In this document: positions 50,556 through 61,300 of the stretch, piece by piece
How positions within the stretch are numbered: the first letter of the stretch is position 1
Layout of the letters: each line of letters starts with the position of its first letter
From: Gaetbulibacter_A sp043876815
GTDB taxonomy: Bacteria; Bacteroidota; Bacteroidia; Flavobacteriales; Flavobacteriaceae
DNA length: 64,000 bases
Direction: 5' to 3'
NCBI RefSeq assembly: GCF_043876815.1
Contig: NZ_JBAWKA010000001.1
Span: 1,054,001-1,118,000 of the forward strand
Notes under the pieces: generated by a model
The model's input: only the letters and a program-made list of their open reading frames with translations
Told to the model about the DNA's origin: nothing
The model's database searches: none
Translations under genes and position numbers: made by a program

Positions 50556-51965
50556 ATGATTCATTATAAACCGCAAAAGGGGCTGGTTCTAACAATTGCT
50601 TTTGTAATTATTCTGGCTTTTCAATCATGTAAAAAAACACAGGGTGAATCGGGGGCGGAGACATTAAATATTTCTAATAATTTCAAGGAATGGGCCAAAA
50701 CACCTCCTATGGGATGGAACAGCTGGGACTGTTATGGGCCTACCGTTAAGGAAAATGAGGTACTAGACAATGCCCGATATATGGCAGATAATTTGAAGGA
50801 TTTTGGCTGGGAATATGTGGTTGTTGATATTCGCTGGTACGTTGAAAACACAAAATCTCATGGCTATAATCAAACAAATCCTGTTTATGTCATTGATGCG
50901 TATGGACGCTATTTGCCTGCGATAAAACGATTTCCTTCAGCGGAAAAGGGTAAAGGGTTTAAAGCTTTAGCCGATAAAATACACAACATGGGATTGAAGT
51001 TTGGAATACACCTTATGAGGGGAATTCCAAAATATGCTGTAGAACATAAATTACCTATTAAAGGAACTTCAGGTATAACAGCCGATCAAATTTATTCAGA
51101 AGACAATCAATGTAAATGGCTAAAAGACAATTATACGATTGATGCTAATAAACCAGGCGCACAGGAATATTATAATTCGCTTTTCGATATGTATGCAGCC
51201 TGGGGAGTTGATTTTGTAAAAATAGATGATCTCTCGGCACCCATGTATCACAAAAATGAAATAGAACTTATAAGGAAAGCCATAGATCAATGTGGTAGGA
51301 AAATAGTTTTAAGTACCTCTCCCGGAGAAACGCCCGTTGCCGATGCAGTCCACGTTAATGAGCATGCCAATATGTGGCGTATGGTGAACGATGTTTGGGA
51401 TAGTTGGTGGCATATTCGTCATTTGATGGAGGTAAGTCAGAGTTGGTATGGTTATAACAAAAATGGTACATGGCCGGATTGTGATATGATTCCTTTGGGA
51501 AGATTATCTATTCGAGGAGAACGCGGAGATGACCGTATGACACAACTTACCAAAGATGAACAATACACTTTAATGACCTTTTTTACCATATTTAAATCAC
51601 CCTTGTTTTTTGGTGGTGATTTGCCTAGTAATGATGCCTTTACAAATGCTCTTTTAACAAATAAGGAGGTTCTGAAAATGCATTCTGAAGGATCAGAGGT
51701 TCGTCAAGTCTTCATGAACGATGGAAAGCTTGCGATAACCTCTAAGAACAAAAAGGAAGATGTTACATATTTGGCTTTGTTTAATATAGGTGATAAGGAT
51801 AGTTTGAACATTTCAGTAGATTTAAAAGATCTCAGCTTACCTAATAAGGTTAACATTACTAATATGTGGAATAATAAAACATCTGTCTTGGAAAATGGCA
51901 CAGTTGAAAAAATATTAGCTCCTCACGCTTCAATTTTGTACAAAATCCATGATTTAATCAAATAA
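50556..51965 (+). CDS. GH27 enzyme, predicted beta-L-arabinopyranosidase
   Basis: A 469-residue lipoprotein (Cys25 in LAFQSC). GH27 barrel: TPPMGWNSWDCYGPTVKENE, nucleophile D224 in DFVKIDDLS and acid/base D279 in RMVNDVWDSWW. Alpha-galactosidases have an Asp-Asp-Cys-Trp motif that binds galactose O6; here it reads VVVDIRW (D91, I92), with Ile in place of the second Asp. In characterised GH27 enzymes an Ile at this place favours beta-L-arabinopyranosides, which lack C6. This fits an arabinose locus. Last gene of the operon, 11 bases after the symporter. Confidence 0.82.
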   Translation: MIHYKPQKGLVLTIAFVIILAFQSCKKTQGESGAETLNISNNFKEWAKTPPMGWNSWDCYGPTVKENEVLDNARYMADNLKDFGWEYVVVDIRWYVENTKSHGYNQTNPVYVIDAYGRYLPAIKRFPSAEKGKGFKALADKIHNMGLKFGIHLMRGIPKYAVEHKLPIKGTSGITADQIYSEDNQCKWLKDNYTIDANKPGAQEYYNSLFDMYAAWGVDFVKIDDLSAPMYHKNEIELIRKAIDQCGRKIVLSTSPGETPVADAVHVNEHANMWRMVNDVWDSWWHIRHLMEVSQSWYGYNKNGTWPDCDMIPLGRLSIRGERGDDRMTQLTKDEQYTLMTFFTIFKSPLFFGGDLPSNDAFTNALLTNKEVLKMHSEGSEVRQVFMNDGKLAITSKNKKEDVTYLALFNIGDKDSLNISVDLKDLSLPNKVNITNMWNNKTSVLENGTVEKILAPHASILYKIHDLIK

Positions 51966-52063
51966 ATTTCGAGAAGAGAAATTCTTTTAAATTTTGTTCA
52001 ACAAAAGGATCAACTTAATATCCCCCAATAGGTTTGAACTTTTAACTCTCGGGGTATTAAAAC

Positions 52064-52092
52064 AAAAAAGAGGGCTCAAAGCCCTCTTTTTT
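52064..52092. terminator. Bidirectional terminator
   Basis: AAAAAAGAGGGC (52064-52075), loop TCAAA, GCCCTCTTTTTT (52081-52092): a perfect 12-bp stem with A and T runs. It ends the arabinose operon from the left and the CHRD gene from the right. Confidence 0.92.
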
Positions 52093-52097
52093 GTTTG

Positions 52098-52652
52098 TTA
52101 TAATTGGCCTCTAAGTTCGCCTCCCGGATATTGATCGGTATGAACATTTATATAGATATTGCCATCTTTAATATCTTGAATAAACATAGCAAGTTTATTT
52201 TCTCCATCTTCTCCCATAGTTTCTGATGTAATTTTACCAGTAGTAAGCTGACCCGTAAAAACCCCCTCAATTTTAGGTCCACCAAAAATTCCAATCACAA
52301 CGCCACCATTTTCTCCAGCTGCTGCCTTGTGAAAATGAGAAGCCCTAGTGTTTTCAATATTTTCAACGATTACAACGTAATGAACCGTACTCTCGTCCTG
52401 GCTAATGCGCACAATGGCGTGTCCTGATGCATCAGTTTCTCTCATAGGGACTTCATTGTCTCCAGAAAGTTCTGTTTTAAAAACTATGGCTTTTGCTGGC
52501 ATCTCCTTATCAGTGGAAATTTTGGAAGATAGCGCGTCATTGCTCAATGCTGCCTCTTGAATATTAATTGACTCAGTGGAGCATGTGTAAAATGACAGAC
52601 AAAATACTGCCACTATTAAAATACCTCTTGTAATGTTAATGCGTGTTTTCAT
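52098..52652 (-). CDS. CHRD-domain lipoprotein
   Basis: A 184-residue lipoprotein (signal ILIVAVFCLSFYTC, Cys about 24). One CHRD domain (residues 55-184): FKTELSGDNEVPMRETDASG, VHYVVIVENIENTRASHFHK, and the hallmark end NIYINVHTDQYPGGELRGQL. CHRD domains occur in chordin and in many bacterial envelope proteins; their binding partner is unknown. It is a single gene convergent to the arabinose operon. Confidence 0.85.
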   Translation of the reverse strand: MKTRINITRGILIVAVFCLSFYTCSTESINIQEAALSNDALSSKISTDKEMPAKAIVFKTELSGDNEVPMRETDASGHAIVRISQDESTVHYVVIVENIENTRASHFHKAAAGENGGVVIGIFGGPKIEGVFTGQLTTGKITSETMGEDGENKLAMFIQDIKDGNIYINVHTDQYPGGELRGQL

Positions 52653-53328
52653 AGTATTTTTGATATTTAATTAATAAAGCTGTTTTCTTAACAGAAGAAA
52701 TGGAAAGTGTTGATTGGTAGATTCTTATCTTGAATATACAAATAAATATATAGTAAATTGATTATTCCGCACAACGATAAAATAAATCCGACGAAATGCT
52801 AGAATAGAGAAAGAAATCAGTTCAAGATTTTTGTCATAAACTTCTAATTCGAAAAATGTTGAAGTTGTTAAGGTTTTAACGCCTCATGAATCCTTGTTGT
52901 AAAAAATACAAGATTGAATAAAACAGTGGTTGAATGAGTGTTTTTATGGGTCTACCATTTCGAAAATGAAGTTTTCATCTTCATTATAGTTTGAATATAT
53001 AAAGCTTAATGTAATAATGAATGATCCTTTTGTCTTCTTACAACAGGATTTTTAAATTATTATTTAAATAAAATGATTTCACTCCCCTTTTAACAATTAA
53101 ATGGTCCGCTTTATCGATTAAGTGTTCCATCACATAGTGTAAAGCTAAATATTTACTAATTTAATTATTTTAATAAGCTCATTTTCTTGCCCTTATCTAC
53201 AAATCAATGGTAGTTTTTGTGTTTACAAATCACTTGATTTTCAGATTTTTTAGCTCTTCCTACTTATAATTTATTATTGGGCAATTTCTAAAATTAATTG
53301 TCCTGAATTTGGATTAATCTGGAATACC
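52653..53328. other. AT-rich intergenic stretch without a recognised gene
   Basis: About 676 bases between two divergent genes. I see no reading frame of note, no strong hairpin and no repeat. It probably holds the CHRD promoter (TTTATTTG-like box on the minus strand near 52740) and the promoter of the 53329 gene (TGAATTTG at 53304-53311). Confidence 0.5.
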
Positions 53329-55263
53329 ATGAAATTACAATTTTGTATCTATTTCATTTTGCTGCTGACACTTTGGTGTCACGGGCAATCAGATAATCAG
53401 CTTAAATTTCACCTGACTAAAGAACGCTTGCTGTCTTTGGATTTAGATCAAAAAGAACAAGATTCAACAAAAAAGGATACAACTTCAAGTGAAGTCTTAA
53501 TAAACTTTAATCCCGTTATTTCTTTAATTAATCCGAATACTAATTTTCAGATTTTAAAAGATGTTGGTGAATTAGTTCAGGTTACCATTTTTACAGTGTA
53601 CCAATCTAAAAACGCTATGGAAAGCTCAGAGTTATGGGGTATTTACAATCAGGAATCTAAAATTACATTAACAACAAAAGACATTACCTACGGCGATAAA
53701 AAAATAAGTTTTGAAGAGGGAGCTATTAATGTACCCGTTTTAAACACTTATGTTCAGTCGTATAGCAAAATAATTGATAGTGTGGGAACAGGTAAACCCC
53801 ATGTAAAAATTGGTTCTTTTTCTGGAAATAGTAATAAGATCTTTCAGGGAGATTTGGCTGAAATATTGTTATTTAACCGTCTGTTAAGTGGTGACGACAG
53901 GCAACTCATTGAAACATATTTAGGGATTAAATATGGTATTACCCTAAATAATGGAATGGATTATATTTCGTCGAAGAAAAAAGAAATTTATGATATAGAC
54001 AACAATCCAAATTATATAAATAGAATTGCAGGAATTGGACGGGATGATGCAACGGGTTTGTATCAAAAGCAATCGCACAGCTCAGAAGGTTCATCGATAA
54101 TTACCATTGCGATAGGAGCTTTGGCCGGCTCGAATAAGGATAATGTTGAAGAATTCGCTGATGGGAATTATTTGGTTTGGGGAGACAATAACCTAGATTC
54201 TAAAATTGAAGAGACTTCGGAGTACATGTCATCCGTACCAACTATGGATCGCGTTTGGAATATTCAGGCTACCGGAGAACTGGTTTCAGAGTTAAATTCG
54301 ACATTGGAACTAAATCTTTCCCTTTTCAATAATGTAAATGAAAATTATGAGAGCCAATATTTATTGGTTATTGACCGCAGTGGTGAGGCAACATTTCTTT
54401 CGGAAAACACAGAATATTTTGAGGCCAGTGAATCAACTAACGAAACTATTTCCTTTAAGAATTTGAAATGGGATACCGATGGTTCCGGTAGTGATGTGTT
54501 TACTTTTGGTCTGAAAAAGCCATTAATAGCTTCCTTGGATTCATTTGAGGCCATTAGCTGTGAAACAGGAAAAGGAAAATTAATATTTAGCACTTCAGGT
54601 GGTTTGCCTCCTTATGAATATCAGTTGGTGGAATCGAATGAGGTAAAAGCCAGTTGGAGCAGTTTACAGGAAAATTTCCCGGAAAATGTATTAGAAGATC
54701 TCTCCGAGGGAGTGTATATATTAAAGGTTACCGATAAGGACGACAATCAAATTGAAACCAGCTATGATTTAGAAGCTCCAGTACCGATAAATATCGATTT
54801 GGGACCCGATAAACAATTCTCGTGGGATTCTAATGAAATTAGCCTTGATGCCACCTTTATATCAGAGGACTATATTACTTATAACTGGACCTCCGATAAT
54901 GGATTCCATAGCAATCGACCAAGTATAACTGTAAGTGAACCGGGAATATATACTGTAATGCTAACCTCTAGCCGGGGCTGCAAAGCTTCGGATTCCATTA
55001 AGTTAACCGAAAGTGATATTACCGCATTAAAAATATTTCCTAATCAGTCAAAGGACGGCTATTTTCATATAAAAATGAGACTAAAAGAACCGCAAAATGT
55101 CTCGGTTCACGTGTTTGATATGTTAGGAAGAAAAATTTCAACATTTAATTATTCCGGCAAGTCCTATTATGAAATTAAGGAATTCATTTCTGCTTCCGGC
55201 GTTTATAATGTTATGGTTCAATCCAAAAATTTAAAGACAAACAAAAAATTAGTTGTTGAATGA
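53329..55263 (+). CDS. T9SS-sorted cell-surface protein with LamG-like (DUF8202-type) domain
   Basis: A 644-residue secreted protein. Signal peptide (LLLTLWCHGQS), then a LamG/DUF8202-like region with the family phrase AEILLFNRLLSGDDRQLIET, YLGIKYGITLNNGMDY and GIGRDDATGLYQKQSHSS. Next come SprB-like repeat text (GGLPPYEYQL, EGVYILKVTDKDDNQIE) and an Ig-like segment (YNWTSDNGFHSNRPSITVSE). The C-terminus is a type A T9SS sorting domain: LKIFPNQSKDGYFHIKM, VHVFDMLGRKI, SGVYNVMVQSKNLKTNKKLV. It is exported by the type IX system and fixed to the surface. It ends 40 bases before the RHS gene, so the two are likely paired. Confidence 0.82.
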   Translation: MKLQFCIYFILLLTLWCHGQSDNQLKFHLTKERLLSLDLDQKEQDSTKKDTTSSEVLINFNPVISLINPNTNFQILKDVGELVQVTIFTVYQSKNAMESSELWGIYNQESKITLTTKDITYGDKKISFEEGAINVPVLNTYVQSYSKIIDSVGTGKPHVKIGSFSGNSNKIFQGDLAEILLFNRLLSGDDRQLIETYLGIKYGITLNNGMDYISSKKKEIYDIDNNPNYINRIAGIGRDDATGLYQKQSHSSEGSSIITIAIGALAGSNKDNVEEFADGNYLVWGDNNLDSKIEETSEYMSSVPTMDRVWNIQATGELVSELNSTLELNLSLFNNVNENYESQYLLVIDRSGEATFLSENTEYFEASESTNETISFKNLKWDTDGSGSDVFTFGLKKPLIASLDSFEAISCETGKGKLIFSTSGGLPPYEYQLVESNEVKASWSSLQENFPENVLEDLSEGVYILKVTDKDDNQIETSYDLEAPVPINIDLGPDKQFSWDSNEISLDATFISEDYITYNWTSDNGFHSNRPSITVSEPGIYTVMLTSSRGCKASDSIKLTESDITALKIFPNQSKDGYFHIKMRLKEPQNVSVHVFDMLGRKISTFNYSGKSYYEIKEFISASGVYNVMVQSKNLKTNKKLVVE

Positions 55264-55303
55264 GTTGGATAATGGAAATAGAATTTGAGAAAGATTTTGG
55301 ACA

Positions 55304-58300
55304 ATGAAGAAAAAGTACTTTAATTTCTTGGCTTTTGTTTTGATATTTTCTATTGGGGTTCAAAAGGTGTTCTCTATTGATAATATTCGCCCTTCTGGAT
55401 CTAATCCGCCACTGGAATGGTATTATCCTTCTGAAGAGCTTGAAGGTTCTATAGGTGTATTTGAAGATTTACCTCTCGACAATCCCTCGGATAATGTATT
55501 TACTATTACTATAAAAGATCTACCTAAGGGACCTGTTGAGGTTTGGTTAAGCTACGAGCTATATGGCGTCGCTGATTATACGGGAATTTCTTATAGTATA
55601 AATGATCAGCTTTCCACTGGAGGTATATTTGCAATTATTTCATCGGGCTGGCATCCCCAAAAAGAGCGTATAAAAAAGGAGTGGTTAAAACCCGGCAAAA
55701 ATCTTATCCGATTTACCCTGCCAAAAAATTCAAAATACAATTATAAGATCCGAAATCTGGGTGTAAAAATGAGGGCAGTAGGTTCTGAGGATCGTGGTAT
55801 AGTAATCAATAAACCCTTTAATCGTCTATATACTAATAATCAAGCCTATCTTAAAGGTTTTATTACCGGTAGCAACGGTAATCAGGCTAAAGTATTTATT
55901 GATGATGAGCCCATTTCCTTAGTTGGGTCGGGATTTGAGGCTATATTGAACATATCGAGGATAGATCAGGATAATAATAAAACCATTAAAGCGATATTTC
56001 CCGATGGTGAGATAATTCAAAAAAGGGTCTCGTTCCAGCCTTACGCGAAAACTTTTTTAGTAAATAGTGTTTCTCCTCGATCTTTAGAAATTGAGACCAA
56101 TCAGTTTGTACCCGGGAAAAGCTTCGATATTCTGTTGGCAGGGGCGAAAGTGTCTCTAGGTCCTCATGCCTTTAAGAATTCTAAAACCATTTCATTGAAT
56201 GCCTTAAGGGTTGTGGATTTACCCTCTTTGAATGCCAATATTATTAATGTTACAAACACCCATGACGGTTATCGGTTTTTACCTTATGGAATATCGATGG
56301 AGGAAAATGCTATGGTTTCTTTAGAGTATCAAAAGGAAAAAATTCCGGATGGTTATACAGAGAATGATATACGAACATTTTATTTTAATAATGAATTAAA
56401 AAAGTGGATGGTTCTCAGGAAAGTACGCTTGGACAAAGAGAATCAGCAGATCATTTCTGAAATTAATCAATTTACTGATTTGATCAATGGGGTACTAATG
56501 GTTCCAAATGCACCCGAGACTTTAGGATTTATCCCTACAACTATGCAGAACATGAAGGTAGCCAACCCTTCCGTGGGAGTCAATACCATAGAACCTCCTC
56601 AGTCTAATTCCATGGGAACTGCAACGCTGTCGTATCCCATTGAAATTCCTGCAGGACGACAAGGGATCCAGCCAGAAATTAATATTCAATATAATAGTGA
56701 TGGAGGTAGTGATTGGCTAGGTTTAGGTTGGGATTTACAGTTAGGGAGCATAACTATAGAAACCCGTTGGGGTGTCCCACGTTATTTGCATGATAAGGAA
56801 TCGGAGACCTATTTACTGGAAGGAGAGCAACTTTGGCCGGTTGCCCACCGAAACGAATTGGTTGAAAGAACGCCCGAAAAACGATTTTATAAACGTATTG
56901 AAGGTGATTTTACCAAAATAATTCGGCATGGCAATAACCCTACAAATTATTGGTGGGAAGTTACTAATAAATCAGGGGTTCGTTATTCATATGGGGGTTC
57001 TTCCAACTTAGGTACCATCGATGAAAATGCGGTATTAAGAGACGCAAACAACAACATTGCGAAATGGGGATTGGTAGAGATGCGGGATTTAAATGGAAAT
57101 TTTTGCAAATATGAATACAGTAAGGTTCAGGATCCAGGTATTTCCGGGGGTACCGTTCCGGGATATAATAATTATCCAAAAAAAATAGTGTACACTGGGC
57201 ATGGTTCTTCAGTGGGAAGTTATGTGATAGATTTTATAAGAGATCGTGAACTAGGCGAGGAACTGAGAAAAGATGTATCCATAGACGCTTTGTTTGGCTT
57301 TAAAAAAGTAAGTAATGATTTACTGAGGAAAATAGAGGTTTCCTTTAAAGGGAATAAGATTCGTAGTTACGAGCTCAACTACATCGAAGGGGCCTTTTTC
57401 AAAACCTTATTAAGTCGAATTACTCAATTGGATGCCTCAGATATGGTATTTAATCATCATGAGTTTTCCTATTATGACGATGTCGATTCAGAAAATGGAT
57501 ATGAACCCTATATGCCTGATGCTTATTGGGAGGGGCCTGATGATGATATTTCCGGAAACAACTTTTTGGATAAATCCTCTATGTTGGGTGGATCAAATTC
57601 GGCAGGGGGAGGTTTTGGAATGGCTGTTACAGTGGGGCCGTTTGACGGTCTGCTTTTTACTAAGGATAATACCGCAGGGGCTAATGTAGGTGCTAACCTT
57701 TCAAGATTTAATGGGTTGATTGCTTTTATCGATATTAATGGGGATGGGCTGGACGATAAGGTATTTAAATCTAATTCGACATCGGGTCTTTATTTTCGTC
57801 CAAATTTATCTGATAAACAAGGAAACATCCTTTTTGGTGATCCTATAGAAATTACAGGGATTTCGGATTTTGAAGTAGGTTGGAACAGTAGTGTGAATTG
57901 GGGTGTTGAATCGAATTTTATAGTTCGTGCTGCCAAAGATAATGCGATTACTACGAATGTTACTAATACTTACTTTGCTGATGTAAATGGCGATAAGTTA
58001 ATGGATATTGTAAAAAGAGGTACTGTGTATTTTAACCGTTTGATTGATGGAGTACCAACGTTTTCAACAACAAGTGCCGGTACACCGAGCCCAATATTTG
58101 CGAATAATGCCATAGATGGTGATATTGTACAACCAGAAACAGAGGAAGAAAAACAGCAAAGAATTGATGATAACCCTTTACATGACGTCATTCGGGTATG
58201 GGAAGCACCCTATAAAGGAATCGTAAATATCTATGCTCCCGTTTCTCTTTTAAAACCTGATGATCCAGCCATAGTAGGTGCTGAGGATGGTGTTCGTGTT

Positions 58301-61300
58301 GCAATTCAACGTGGTGGCACAGAACTTTGGAGTAAAATTATAGACCCTGAGGATTTTAGTCAACATCTTCCTGCTAGTGTTGCTGAAGTTTCTATAAATG
58401 CCGGTGACCGAATTTATTTCAGGGTGCAATCTATTGAGAATGGCACGAATGATCAGGTGATATGGAAACCCATTATTACCTATCTGAATTTTGGTTCGCA
58501 ACGGATGGATGCCAATGAATTACCAGTATTTCAATTCAATTCTTATAAGGATTTTTTATTGTCGGCACCTATGTCTATTGGGATGCCTATTGATGGAACC
58601 ATAACCATAGAGGGTCACTTAACAAAACCTCTGACTTCAGACAATATGATTTTGGAAATTGTTAAGGAGGGGAAGGGCACTGCTGAAGTAAGTACCTTAA
58701 CAATTACCAAAGCACCCCTGCTTGCACGGAAATGTAAAATAATCCTGAATGGTACCGAACATACACTTTCTACAATACGGGGATCTGAGAATGAGTTAGC
58801 CACTGAACTTAATAAGGAAATCAATAAAATTACGGGATACCGGTCTACAGTTTCAGAAAATGTGATCACGATTACTTCGGATTATCCCAGAAGTGAAATT
58901 GATTTACAGTTCGATCCATTTAGAGCTCCAAGTATGAAGGCGGAGGCGAAAACAACGGTACAAGGTGAGGACGGTGATCGCAGAGTATTCAAGCATCTAG
59001 ATCTGCAATGGAACGATGTCGAGATGAATACGGATATTACTTTAGAAAATGTTACAGTGGAAAAGGATGATGAGCTATTTTTCAGGTTACTATCAGATAC
59101 CGACATTCCATGGCCTGCGATAGAGTGGCATCCCAGAGTTTACTACACGGCTTCATCCGATCCTGATTTTACGGACGTAACTGATGATGAAGATAATCCT
59201 CTTTTGGAATATTTTCCAGTGGTAGATCACAGCATTTATAATAAGAGTATTACTCCCACAGGTTCCTGGAAACCTGAACAAAAGGATACCATTAGTGTTT
59301 TACCAAAATTACCTAATAATATTATAATCCAATCTGATGATATTACCGTTGATGATAATGAAAACAAGATCATCTTTACGATCAAAAAGGCAAATGAATT
59401 GGTTCATAAGGAAGAAAGGGAAGTTGTCTTTGTTCCAGAGCCATTCAGCGGATTAGATGTGTACAGGGTTGAGTTACCAGACAATTTTTCTTCACAAGAA
59501 TTGATAGTTGATGATAATGAAGAATATTTTTTCGATTTCTACTTAAAAAACACCAAAGTGGCTCTTAGTTTAGTGCTTTCTCAGGTTGAATTATCGATAT
59601 CCGATGAAACAACCCTAATCTCTGCAGGAATTCATACGATCAGGGCAGAAGACCCTATTTTTGGTAGTATGTATAGAGGTTGGGGACAATTTGCGTACAA
59701 CGGTAATCGAGCCAGGGGCGAGAATCCTATCAATGAAAAGGATCTGAAATTTGATGATTCCTATTATAATGACAATTCGGAAATTGATGGCACGGAATCA
59801 CAAGAAGAAATTATAAGTAGCCTCGAGAACTCCGGGGGTAATGACCCTTCCAAAACGGTATTTATTTATATGACTCCTGATGTTCGAAAGCTTTCCTATT
59901 TAGGATATGATGATCTAACTTATGTGAAAAGGGATAGTGTAAGTTCATCCCGATTGGGAATGGACGATATCAACCAGATTTCACCCATTAGCGACGATGG
60001 TCCAAGTGGAGGCACAGGGGCAAAGGCCATTAGAATAGTTAATGTAACGTACAATCGAAGTATTCAGGGTGGCTTCAGACAAGTGGTGGGAAACGTTAGT
60101 TTAGGGACCACAAATCAAAGCTATAATTACATGGATATGAATGGTGATGGGTACCCCGACATTGTTTCTTTTCTAAAAATTCAATATACTTTACCTACAG
60201 GAGGCTTACAGAAAAAAGCCTTAGATCTTAACGATGATTTGAATGGCTCCGATATTACACTCCATGGTTCTCTTGGTGTCAATGGTGGTGGAGAAATGAT
60301 AAATTCAAATAGATTTACCAAAGCAAAAAGTGGAAATAAAGCTGGTAAAGCCGGGAAAACTGCAGCGGCGCAAGGTACTTTTGGAATAAACGGTAGTATT
60401 AATGGTGACTTGGTCGCATTCTCATTTATAGATATTAATAATGATGGTTTGCCGGATAAAGTTAAGGCGGATGGAAATGTAGCTTTAAATTTAGGTTATA
60501 AATTTAGTGATTATGAAAAGTGGGATTTTCTTGGAATTAATGAAGGACAAACCATAAGTATTGGGGCCGGCTTAGCTGTAAATATTAGTTATGGGAGTAT
60601 TGAGGCCGGTTTAGGCTTAAGCAGAAGCTGGAATATTCCTCGTTTAAATTTGCAGGATATCAATGGTGATGGATTGTTGGATTGGATTCTTGATGACGAA
60701 GTTAAACTTCCCATGGATCTTGATTTAGTTAAGGAATTGGATCCTGATATTTTTAATAGTATTGAAACCCCTCTTGATTCTCTTGTTTTGAAAGAAGATA
60801 TCATGGTCCGAATAAACACCGGAAATGGATTTTCAGATCGGATACCATGGAAAAATGCAAAAAAGATAGGGAAAGAAAAGACATTAGGTTCTTCCGTGAA
60901 TGCGGCCTTTACCGCTTGTATTCCCATCTTAGTGCCCCCAGGAATCCCTGTAGCTAAAGTGTGTTTTAATCCTGATGCCGACGTCAGTAGAGGATTCAGT
61001 AAAAGTACCTTTAGAATATCTGATTTTGACGGTGATGGATTTCCCGACCTATTAGCTTCAAACAGTCAAAATCATATGCAGGTCAACAAGTCCGCTATAG
61101 GTAGAACAAACCTTTTAAAAGAAGTTATAAGGCCTCTTGGCGCCAAGTTTACCTTCAATTATCAAGCCCTTGGTAATACCTATGATCTCCCACAAAGTCG
61201 TTGGACCCTCTCTCAGGTTGAAATTTTTGATGGATTTAAAGGTGATGGGGCAGATACTTTAGTGAATACCTTCGAATATAAACATGGCAAGTATAATCGT

